Origin: Bradyrhizobium liaoningense
GTDB lineage: Bacteria; Pseudomonadota; Alphaproteobacteria; Rhizobiales; Xanthobacteraceae
NCBI RefSeq assembly: GCF_018130825.1
Contig: NZ_JAFCJS010000001.1
Coordinates: 1,054,001 to 1,118,000, forward strand
DNA: 64,000 bases
Direction of reading: 5' to 3'
In this document: piece by piece, positions 58,226 through 64,000 of the stretch
Layout: every line of letters begins with the position of its first letter
Numbering within the stretch: position 1 is the first letter of the stretch
Made by a program: the position numbers and the translations under genes
Notes under the pieces: generated by a model
The model's database searches: none
Seen by the model: the letters and a program-made list of their open reading frames with translations, nothing else
Told to the model about the DNA's origin: nothing

Positions 58226-58552
58226 CTAGATCCCGGGCTTTTCGATCACCGCGCAGGCCGTGACCGGCCGCTTCAGATGCTTGACCGTGGTCGTTCCGGT
58301 CTTGCCGATAACAAGCGTGATCCCTGCCCCCGAATAGCGCGCGCCCGAGACCGACAGCCGCTTGGCGAGCGTGACGGGTTCGCCGTCGATCTGGAGGAAG
58401 GCGCGCTTGTCGTAGTCATAAAATCCCACGATGAACTGGGTACCATCGGCGCAGCGATAGGTCCGGAAGGTCTGCGCATCGGCCTGCCGCGCACTGAGAA
58501 TTCCGACCGCCAGCGTGGTGATCGTCAAAACAATGGCCTTGTGCCGGCCCAT
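58226..58552 (-). CDS. MliC-type C-type lysozyme inhibitor
   Basis: A 108-residue exported protein: signal peptide AIVLTITTLAVGILSARQADA, then an MliC domain with TYRCADGTQFIVGFYDYDKR, LAKRLSVSGARYSGAGITLV and C-terminal RPVTACAVIEKPGI. The SGARYSGAG segment matches the conserved SGxxY loop that enters the lysozyme active site, and the two Cys (YRC, TAC) form the family disulfide. No lipobox, so soluble in the periplasm. It protects peptidoglycan from lysozyme. AGGGGG precedes ATG 58552. Confidence 0.82.
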   Translation of the reverse strand: MGRHKAIVLTITTLAVGILSARQADAQTFRTYRCADGTQFIVGFYDYDKRAFLQIDGEPVTLAKRLSVSGARYSGAGITLVIGKTGTTTVKHLKRPVTACAVIEKPGI

Positions 58553-58622
58553 GATCGCCCCCTGTAATGGACTTGAAGGACGCCGTAGTGCGTCCAGTGG
58601 AACCATAACCCAAGCCGATCTG

Positions 58623-59381
58623 ATGCAAGACTCTTCCCTAAAAGACTCCCCTGCCCGCCACCTCGCCCTGCAAGGCGCCAGTAATTTTCGCGATCTCGGC
58701 GGCTATCGGACCGCCGACGGCCGCACCACGCGCTGGCGGCACATCTTCCGCTCCAATCATCTCGGGCAGCTCACCGCAGCCGATGTCGAGATCGTCCGCG
58801 CGCTCGGTGTCAGAAGCGCATTCGATTTTCGCGGTGTCGAGGAGCGCGCGGCCGGCGTCTGCGTCGTGAACGAGATCACGGTTTATTCGCTGCCGATCGA
58901 GCCAACCGTCGTCGCCGCGCTGCGCGCCGAGATCGCAAGGGGGACGCTGACCGCACCGGTCGCGCTCGAGCTGATGCGCGAATCCTATCGCAACTATGTT
59001 CGCCACAACACGCATAGCTTTCGCGCGCTGTTCAGCCATCTGCTCGAAGACCGCGCGCCGCTCGTGATCCACTGCACCGCCGGCAAGGACCGCACCGGCT
59101 TTGCCAGCGCGCTGATCCTGCATGCGCTGGGCGTGCCTGACGACGTCATTGCCGAGGATTACCTTTTGACCAACCGCCACTACAGGCGCGACCCATCGAA
59201 CGCCGCCGATCTTCCCGCCGACGTTCTCGACGCGATCGGCTCCGTCGAATCCTCGTACCTGGCGGCAGCGTTCGAAGCCGTCGGGCGCGACTATGGCGAT
59301 CTCGAAACCTACTTGCGCGATGGGCTCAAGCTCGGCACAGCAGAGCGAACCGCACTGAAGGCGCTCTATCTGCAAGCGTAG
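58623..59381 (+). CDS. Tyrosine/serine phosphatase (Y_phosphatase3 family)
   Basis: A 252-residue cytoplasmic phosphatase. The N-terminal motif is GASNFRDLGGYRTADG, and the catalytic P-loop is VIHCTAGKDRTGFASAL (Cys151, Arg157) with the KDRTG variant of the family. AGMP-like helix residues ALGVPDDVIAEDYLLTN follow. Related proteins (LipA/IphP types) hydrolyse phosphotyrosine or phosphoinositides. It lies 19 bp upstream of the SDR gene, in one likely transcript. No signal peptide. Confidence 0.9.
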   Translation: MQDSSLKDSPARHLALQGASNFRDLGGYRTADGRTTRWRHIFRSNHLGQLTAADVEIVRALGVRSAFDFRGVEERAAGVCVVNEITVYSLPIEPTVVAALRAEIARGTLTAPVALELMRESYRNYVRHNTHSFRALFSHLLEDRAPLVIHCTAGKDRTGFASALILHALGVPDDVIAEDYLLTNRHYRRDPSNAADLPADVLDAIGSVESSYLAAAFEAVGRDYGDLETYLRDGLKLGTAERTALKALYLQA

Positions 59382-59400
59382 CGGCTGCGCCGGGAGAACG

Positions 59401-60084
59401 ATGATGCAAGGCAAGGTTCTGGTCGTCACCGGCGTGCTCGGCGCGCTTGGCAAAGTGGTTGCCGAAGTCGCACAGTCTCGCGGCGCACTCATCGCCGGGA
59501 TCGATCATGCGCCCTCGCAACTGCCAGCGACGCCCGGGCGCATCGAGATCGGCGACGTCGATCTGTCCGACGCAGCGCAGGCGAAGACCGCGATCGATGC
59601 CGCGGCGAAGCATTTCGGTCGGCTCGACGGGCTGATCAACATCGCCGGCGGCTTCGCCTTCGAGACCGTCGGCGACGGCGACATCACGACGTGGCAACGC
59701 ATGTATGCGCTGAACGTGCTGACGGCGCTGAACACTTCGCGCGCAGCGCTGCCGCATCTCGCCGCCTCCAGCGTCGGCCGCATCGTCAACATCGGCGCGA
59801 TGGGCGCGCTCCAGGCCGGCAACGGCATGGGCCCCTATGCCGCCTCAAAGGCCGGCGTACATCGCCTCACCGAGGCGCTCGCCAATGAGTGGAAGGGCAA
59901 GGTCACCGTGAACGCGGTGCTGCCCTCGATCATCGACACCAAAGCCAACCGCGTCGACATGCCGAAGGCGGACTTTTCCAGGTGGGTGACGCCGCAGGAG
60001 CTCGCGGAGGTGATCCTGTTCCTCGCTAGCGATGCCGCCAGCGGCGTCACCGGCGCGCTGATCCCGGTCGGCGGGCGGGTGTAG
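59401..60084 (+). CDS. SDR family oxidoreductase
   Basis: A 227-residue protein. The cofactor loop is VVTGVLGALGKVVAEVA (TGxxGxLG variant). NIAGGFAFETVG replaces the usual NNAG, the Ser region is IVNIGAMGALQAGNG, and YAASKAGVHRLTEALA contains the Tyr/Lys pair. The catalytic Ser position is Gly/Ala-like (NIGAMGA), which could lower or change activity. GGGAG precedes a double ATG. It follows the phosphatase gene closely; the pair may share a substrate route, which is unknown. Confidence 0.82.
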   Translation: MMQGKVLVVTGVLGALGKVVAEVAQSRGALIAGIDHAPSQLPATPGRIEIGDVDLSDAAQAKTAIDAAAKHFGRLDGLINIAGGFAFETVGDGDITTWQRMYALNVLTALNTSRAALPHLAASSVGRIVNIGAMGALQAGNGMGPYAASKAGVHRLTEALANEWKGKVTVNAVLPSIIDTKANRVDMPKADFSRWVTPQELAEVILFLASDAASGVTGALIPVGGRV

Positions 60085-60180
60085 CCGCGTTCAGATCGAA
60101 TCGTCCGGGGCCGGCTCGGATTCAATCGGAGCCGAGAAGGCTCTAGACTGCACGCAACTGATTCTCCGATCGGACCACCC

Positions 60181-60867
60181 GTGGAAACCGCGCTCTACCT
60201 GCCCGTCAAACGCTTCCTCGAAGAGCTCGGCTTCACCGTCAAGGGCGAGATCGGCGGCTGCGATCTCGTCGGCCTCAGCGCCGGCGATCCGCCTGTCGTG
60301 GTGATCGGCGAGCTCAAGCTCGCCTTCAATCTCGAGCTGATCCTGCAGGCGGTCGACCGCGCGCCGGCGGGCGACGAGGTCTGGATCGCCGCAAAAATGT
60401 CCGCGCGTGGCAAGGGACGCGAGAGCGATGCGCGCTACCGCAATCTCTGCCGCCGCCTCGGCTTTGGCATGCTGGGGGTGACCGACCGCGGCCAGGTCGA
60501 GGTGCTGGTCAAGCCGCCGACGGCGGCCCCGCGTCGGGAACCGAAAATTCGCTCACGGCTCGTTGCCGAGCATCAGCGCCGTCAGGGCGATCCGGTGCTC
60601 GGCGGCAGCACGCGCGCGCCGATCATGACGGCCTACCGGCAGCAGGCACTGGCTTGCGCATCGGAACTCGCGACAGGCCCGCGGCCCGTCCGCGAGCTGC
60701 GTGTGCGCTGTCCCGATGCCGGCAAGATCTTGCTTAACAATGTGTATGGCTGGTTTGAGCGCGCCGAACGGGGAATCTACGGGCTCACCGAGGCCGGACA
60801 CGCCGCGCTGAAGCGCTGGCCGCAGCAAAGGGTCGAGGCCGATGCCGGTGCTCCGTCACCACCCTGA
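60181..60867 (+). CDS. DUF2161 protein with PD-(D/E)XK nuclease-like fold
   Basis: A 228-residue protein starting at GTG 60181. The N-terminal half has the restriction-endonuclease-like core: LPVKRFLEELGFTVKGEIGG, CDLVGLS (Asp) and VVIGELKLAFNLELILQAVD (E-x-K). The C-terminal half has a winged-helix-like part, REPKIRSRLVAEHQRRQGDP and AERGIYGLTEAGHAALKRWP. DUF2161 proteins are annotated as putative phosphodiesterases of the PD-(D/E)XK class; the biological target is unknown. No partner methylase is adjacent. Confidence 0.85.
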   Translation: METALYLPVKRFLEELGFTVKGEIGGCDLVGLSAGDPPVVVIGELKLAFNLELILQAVDRAPAGDEVWIAAKMSARGKGRESDARYRNLCRRLGFGMLGVTDRGQVEVLVKPPTAAPRREPKIRSRLVAEHQRRQGDPVLGGSTRAPIMTAYRQQALACASELATGPRPVRELRVRCPDAGKILLNNVYGWFERAERGIYGLTEAGHAALKRWPQQRVEADAGAPSPP

Positions 60868-60970
60868 CGCCGGATGGATGCAAGTGGTGAATAGCTGAGA
60901 TGCCACACCAAATTCATATTGCAATGCAACATATGCAGCACTAGGTATCCCGGATCGAAATGAGGCTACC

Positions 60971-61276
60971 ATGAGCGCAGACTGGAATACCAAATACGGC
61001 ACGCGGCGCGTGCGTCACGATCCGCCGACCCTGGACGAGGCGATCTTCGCCGCCGTCGGAATTACCGACGACCAGGAGCAGCAGGCCGAGATCGCCGCAG
61101 CTCTGATGGGGATGCCGCTCGATGTCGTCCAGGCCGAGGTGAAGAAGCAGGCCCGCACCAACAGCCGCATCACCGCCACGCGCGTGATTGCCGGCGAGCA
61201 GGGTGCGCAGCGCTCGGTGGTGGTCGAACGCCGCGTCGTTCGCCGCTTCAGCACCGCTACGCGCACCGGTACCTGA
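60971..61276 (+). CDS. Small cytoplasmic hypothetical protein
   Basis: A 101-residue protein: SADWNTKYGTRRVRHDPPTL, DEAIFAAVGITDDQEQQAEI, AALMGMPLDVVQAEVKKQAR, then a basic VVVERRVVRRFSTATRTGT tail. The middle is helical and resembles a small helix-turn-helix, with ITDDQEQQAEIAAALMGMPLDVV as the core. GAGG lies upstream of the ATG and a strong terminator downstream. I do not recognise the family. A small DNA-binding protein is possible. Confidence 0.65.
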   Translation: MSADWNTKYGTRRVRHDPPTLDEAIFAAVGITDDQEQQAEIAAALMGMPLDVVQAEVKKQARTNSRITATRVIAGEQGAQRSVVVERRVVRRFSTATRTGT

Positions 61277-61301
61277 GCGTTTATCTTTCGATCCGAAATA
61301 C

Positions 61302-61333
61302 AAAAGCGGACCGGTTTTGCCGGTCCGCTTTTT
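61302..61333. terminator. Bidirectional intrinsic terminator
   Basis: AAAAGCGGACCGG pairs with CCGGTCCGCTTTTT around TTTTG, giving a 12-13 bp stem with A and T runs on both sides. It sits between the convergent genes ending at 61276 and 61354 and can end both. Confidence 0.88.
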
Positions 61334-61353
61334 GATTCCAGTCCGCTTCTGAA

Positions 61354-61959
61354 CTAGGCGGCGCGATTGCCGTACATGCTGGAGATGATCTTCCAGCAGG
61401 TCGAGTTGAAGCTAAGCAGCGCGCGGCCCGCCGTGAACGGCGCTGCCGCGAGATCCGCCAGCTCGGCCTCGGGCGTCTTGGCGAGATCGATCGTTCCGGT
61501 CGATTCGCCGTGACGGAAGGCCAGATGCGCGCCGAACTTCTTGGCCAGTGCCCGCATCGCGTGATTCTCGGCACCGGTGGTGATGCGCAGCTGCTTGTAG
61601 CCCTTCCAGCGCGCCTCCGCGATCAAGCGGCGGAATAGCACGGTGCCGACGCCCTGGCGGCGTGCGGAGGCTTCCACGCTGAAAGCGACCTCGGGCAGTG
61701 AACCATCTTCCGGCGGATGCAGTTCCGCCGCACCGCGAACCACGCCGTCGACGATATAGGCGACGATGACAGTGCCATCCTCGGCGCAGCGGGCGGCGTA
61801 ACGCTCGATGAAGCTGTCGTCGAGAAAGCCGTTGAAACGGTCATGCCGGCTTTCGGCATCGAGTCTCAGCAGGTGATCGCGCAGAAGCGGCAATTCTTCC
61901 TGCTGGATCAGGGTCCGCACATAGCCCGGAGCCGTGCGGACGGTCGCTTGAAGTACCAC
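61354..61959 (-). CDS. GNAT family N-acetyltransferase
   Basis: A 201-residue protein starting at GTG 61959 with AGGAG upstream. The acetyl-CoA pyrophosphate loop is RRQGVGTVLFRRLIAEARWK (Q/RxxGxG/A). Preceding strands are VIVAYIVDGVVRGAAELHP and LPEVAFSVEASA, and the following strand is YKQLRITTGAENHAM. The N-terminal part (about 1-55) resembles the acetyltransferase domains attached to acyl-CoA synthetases and Pat proteins (LRLDAESRHDRF). The substrate is unknown. Confidence 0.9.
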   Translation of the reverse strand: MVLQATVRTAPGYVRTLIQQEELPLLRDHLLRLDAESRHDRFNGFLDDSFIERYAARCAEDGTVIVAYIVDGVVRGAAELHPPEDGSLPEVAFSVEASARRQGVGTVLFRRLIAEARWKGYKQLRITTGAENHAMRALAKKFGAHLAFRHGESTGTIDLAKTPEAELADLAAAPFTAGRALLSFNSTCWKIISSMYGNRAA

Positions 61960-62111
61960 GTCAAAACTCCTCTTGGTGTCCCTCGAGGAGGCGTTCGAAT
62001 CCCTAGGCCCCCTATATTGTGCATCGCAATATGATTTTCAAGACGGGAACCTGCCCAACTTAGTGGCATCGGAAGCGACTATTTCGTTAACAAAATCAAG
62101 GCCCCGTAGTC

Positions 62112-62510
62112 TTACAGGACCAGCTGCGTCTGGGTCACCACAGCCACCAACTTCCCGTCCTCAGTCTCCAGCCGGGTGGTCCAGACCTGGGTCCGCCGGC
62201 CCCGGTGGACCGGGGTGGCAGTGGCAATCACCGTGGCCCCCTCTCTGGCCCCACCGATGAAATTGGTCTTGCTCTCCAACGTCGTGGTGCCCTTGGCATC
62301 CTCGGGCAGATTGATCACGGTCGCCGCGGCGCCGACGGAATCGGCCAGCGCCATCACCGCGCCGCCATGGATGGTGTGGTGCAGGGTGCAGAGATCAGGC
62401 CGGACCGTCATCCGCGCCACCACGCGGTCCTTCTCGGCTTCGACGAATTCGACGCCTTTGAGCTCGGCGAACGGCATCTTCATCGCTTTAAGTTTCTCGA
62501 GCGGCGTCAT
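62112..62510 (-). CDS. Hotdog-fold thioesterase (PaaI-like)
   Basis: A 132-residue acyl-CoA thioesterase-like protein. The catalytic segment HHTIHGGAVMALADSVGAAA (HGG motif with Asp) sits on the central helix. Strands LESKTNFIGGAREGATVIAT and THRGRRTQVWTTRL-like sequence follow. This matches PaaI/YbgC-type proteins that hydrolyse aryl- or acyl-CoA. GGGAGGAG lies before ATG 62510. The gene is divergent from the binding-protein gene at 62629. Confidence 0.88.
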   Translation of the reverse strand: MTPLEKLKAMKMPFAELKGVEFVEAEKDRVVARMTVRPDLCTLHHTIHGGAVMALADSVGAAATVINLPEDAKGTTTLESKTNFIGGAREGATVIATATPVHRGRRTQVWTTRLETEDGKLVAVVTQTQLVL

Positions 62511-62628
62511 CGGATCTCCTCCCAATTCCTTGTGTTGTCAGGGTGAATTGCTTCGCGCGGCAAAGCAATGACGTCCGAGGTAATGGCCGCCGTGACATCG
62601 CCTGCAACGTTTGCGCATATGGTGCACC

Positions 62629-63450
62629 ATGCGCCACTACCCACCCCGCCGCATCGTCTGCCTGACCGAAGAGACGGTCGAGACACTCTACCTGCTCGGC
62701 GAGCAGGACCGCATCGTCGGCGTTTCCGGCTACGCCGTCCGTCCGCCCCAGGTGCGCCGTGAGAAGCCGCGGGTGTCGGCCTTCGTCTCCGCTGACATCC
62801 CGAAGATCCTGGCGCTGGAGCCGGATCTGGTGCTGGCCTTCTCCGATCTTCAGGCCGGCATCGTCGCCGATCTCGTCCGCGCCGGCATCGACGTCCACGT
62901 CTTCAATCAGCGCGATGTCGCCGGAATCCTGGCGATGATCCGGATGCTGGGCGCGCTGGTCGGCGTGGCCGAACGCGCGGACCAGCTCGCGCAAGGCTTC
63001 GAGCAACGCCTGGCGACGATCGCGGCAACGCCTCGCCCCTCGCCTCGACCAAGGGTCTATTTCGAGGAATGGGACAATCCGTTGATCTCGGGCATCGGCT
63101 GGGTGTCCGAGCTGATCGAGATCGCCGGGGGCGTGGATGTCTTCCCGGAACTGCGACATCGGCAGGCGGCAAAGGATCGAATCGTTTCGACGGAGGCGGT
63201 GCGCGAAGCCGCACCCGACATCATCCTCGCCTCATGGTGCGGCAAGAAGGTCGTCCCTGCCCGCATCCGCGCACGCGATGGCTGGAGCGCGATCCCCGCC
63301 GTACGCAGCGACCGCATCGTCGAGATCAAGTCGCCGATCATCCTGCAGCCGGGACCGGCGGCACTGACGGACGGGCTCGACGCAATCGTGACGGCGTTGT
63401 GGGGCGAGCGCATGTCCGACCAGACCGCGGGGTTCTTGGAAGCATTCTAG
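62629..63450 (+). CDS. BtuF/FepB-type substrate-binding protein without signal peptide
   Basis: A 273-residue protein of the class III binding-protein fold (cobalamin/siderophore/haem type): RRIVCLTEETVETLYLLGEQ, VSGYAVRPPQVRREKPRVSA, ALEPDLVLAFSDLQAGIVAD, and VYFEEWDNPLISGIGWVSEL. It starts MRHYPPRRIV with no signal peptide, so it is either cytoplasmic or exported without a leader. Similar leaderless proteins occur in rhizobia, and the ligand is unknown. No permease or ATPase genes follow in the window. A PchR-like AraC gene comes next, consistent with an iron or cobalamin theme. Confidence 0.8.
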   Translation: MRHYPPRRIVCLTEETVETLYLLGEQDRIVGVSGYAVRPPQVRREKPRVSAFVSADIPKILALEPDLVLAFSDLQAGIVADLVRAGIDVHVFNQRDVAGILAMIRMLGALVGVAERADQLAQGFEQRLATIAATPRPSPRPRVYFEEWDNPLISGIGWVSELIEIAGGVDVFPELRHRQAAKDRIVSTEAVREAAPDIILASWCGKKVVPARIRARDGWSAIPAVRSDRIVEIKSPIILQPGPAALTDGLDAIVTALWGERMSDQTAGFLEAF

Positions 63451-63483
63451 TTGCGGGTCATTCTGATCGACGACAAATAGAGC

Positions 63484-64000
63484 GTGCTGCCCTGCGCCGA
63501 CCGTTTCCTGGAATGGCACGTGACGCACATCTATCATCGCATCTTCGACGAATTCAGCATTCTCGACGCGACGAACACATCGCGGGCGGACGAGTTTGCC
63601 AAGATCGTGCGGTGGCTGGAGTTTCCCGGATGCCTGTTCCAGCGCAACGATCTCGTTCTCGATAGCGAGATACGTTCCGAGGGCGTGATCAAGCCCGGGC
63701 TGTACGTTTCGGTCGTGCTGAAGGGCGCCGGCATGGGCGGACCGCTCAACGGCGTCGAGCGAACGCGCTACTCGGATAATTCGATCGTCGTGATGGGCCT
63801 GCGCACACCGTCGCACTGCGGTGGACAGGCGGCCCGGGGGACGTACATGTTCGCGGCCGGCCTCGCCTTTCCCTATTCCTCGATCGAACGGCTGGGGCTG
63901 CAGCGCGAATTCCTTGACCTGTTCGCGCAGGCCGGCTCCGACCAGTTCGCGATTTCGTTGAAGGCCCCCGCACGAATTCTGGCGATGGCGACGGAAATGC
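63484..64000 (+). CDS. N-terminal part of an AraC/PchR-like regulator, cut by window end
   Basis: A frame open for 172 codons to the right edge, starting at the first available GTG (63484) just after an in-frame TAG. Segments such as PGLYVSVVLKGAGMGGPLNG, RYSDNSIVVMGLRTPSHCGG, AAGLAFPYSSIERLGLQREF and ISLKAPARILAMATEM match the ligand-sensing half of PchR-type AraC regulators. These control iron or siderophore genes. The DNA-binding part would lie beyond the window. The start is uncertain, with no binding site before the GTG. It follows the binding-protein gene by 33 bp. Confidence 0.65.
   Translation, partial: MLPCADRFLEWHVTHIYHRIFDEFSILDATNTSRADEFAKIVRWLEFPGCLFQRNDLVLDSEIRSEGVIKPGLYVSVVLKGAGMGGPLNGVERTRYSDNSIVVMGLRTPSHCGGQAARGTYMFAAGLAFPYSSIERLGLQREFLDLFAQAGSDQFAISLKAPARILAMATEM

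Noticed and set aside
60181..60867. Restriction-modification system
   Set aside because: The PD-(D/E)XK-like DUF2161 protein has no adjacent methyltransferase or specificity gene.

Overview
The window looks like chromosome of a high-GC alphaproteobacterium of the Bradyrhizobium type (Nitrobacteraceae). The support is a eukaryote-like glutamine synthetase II followed by a divergent DUF2735 gene, minCDE, many rhizobial small families (DUF2336, DUF982, DUF2778, DUF3551, DUF6894, DUF2161), a class III cyclase with TolB-like and TPR parts, and abundant palindromic intergenic repeats of the GTAGCCCGGAT type. No rRNA, tRNA, CRISPR array or complete phage was seen. Most of the window is ordinary chromosomal gene content with small, locally regulated units.

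Layout. 1-5.5 kb: two TetR-controlled units (O-methyltransferase; SMR efflux pump) and two secreted CxxCH haem proteins. 5.6-13.5 kb: an SH3 protein with internal repeats, a 3-hydroxybenzoate 4-monooxygenase (mobA) divergent from a MarR repressor, envelope proteins and an L,D-transpeptidase. 13.8-20.2 kb: small proteins, an SDR, minCDE, an orphan TRAP binding protein and a MarR regulator. 20.5-28 kb: a secreted tannase/feruloyl-esterase-like hydrolase, an SMI1/KNR4 protein near DUF982 and DUF2778 genes, and a small catabolic divergon (tautomerase / TetR-hydratase plus an enoyl-CoA hydratase). 28-35 kb: a chemoreceptor, an FMN reductase, an AraC regulator and a tightly coupled DUF2336-PilZ-HD-GYP operon. 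35-41.3 kb: nitroreductase, alpha/beta hydrolase, cupin, PsiF-type protein, metallo-beta-lactamase-fold hydrolase and an exported phosphodiesterase.

41.9-46.0 kb carries the most unusual arrangement: a class III nucleotidyl cyclase, a haloperoxidase/PAP2-type protein that begins with four GGNWF repeats, and a subtilisin-like protease, all on one strand with gaps of about 40 bp. It is followed by a REP-associated tyrosine transposase (RAYT) inside its repeats. An in-frame TAG stop separates its HUH motif from its catalytic tyrosine.

46.8-51.6 kb: an ABC-F ATPase, then a patch of gene decay (5'-truncated GlcG/HbpS gene, frameshifted methyltransferase remnant, TPR fragment) around a LysR gene, then dodecin. 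52-58 kb: two paralogous GrlR-like double-domain proteins, a ModA-like protein, a Sel1 protein and glnII with a clear sigma-54 promoter. 58.2-64 kb: an MliC-type lysozyme inhibitor, a tyrosine phosphatase, an SDR, DUF2161, GNAT and hotdog proteins, and a binding protein followed by an AraC/PchR-like gene cut by the window end.

Starts were chosen by ribosome binding site and family fit. Several real starts appear to be GTG or TTG and are noted. Family calls rest on reading motifs by eye, without database searches.
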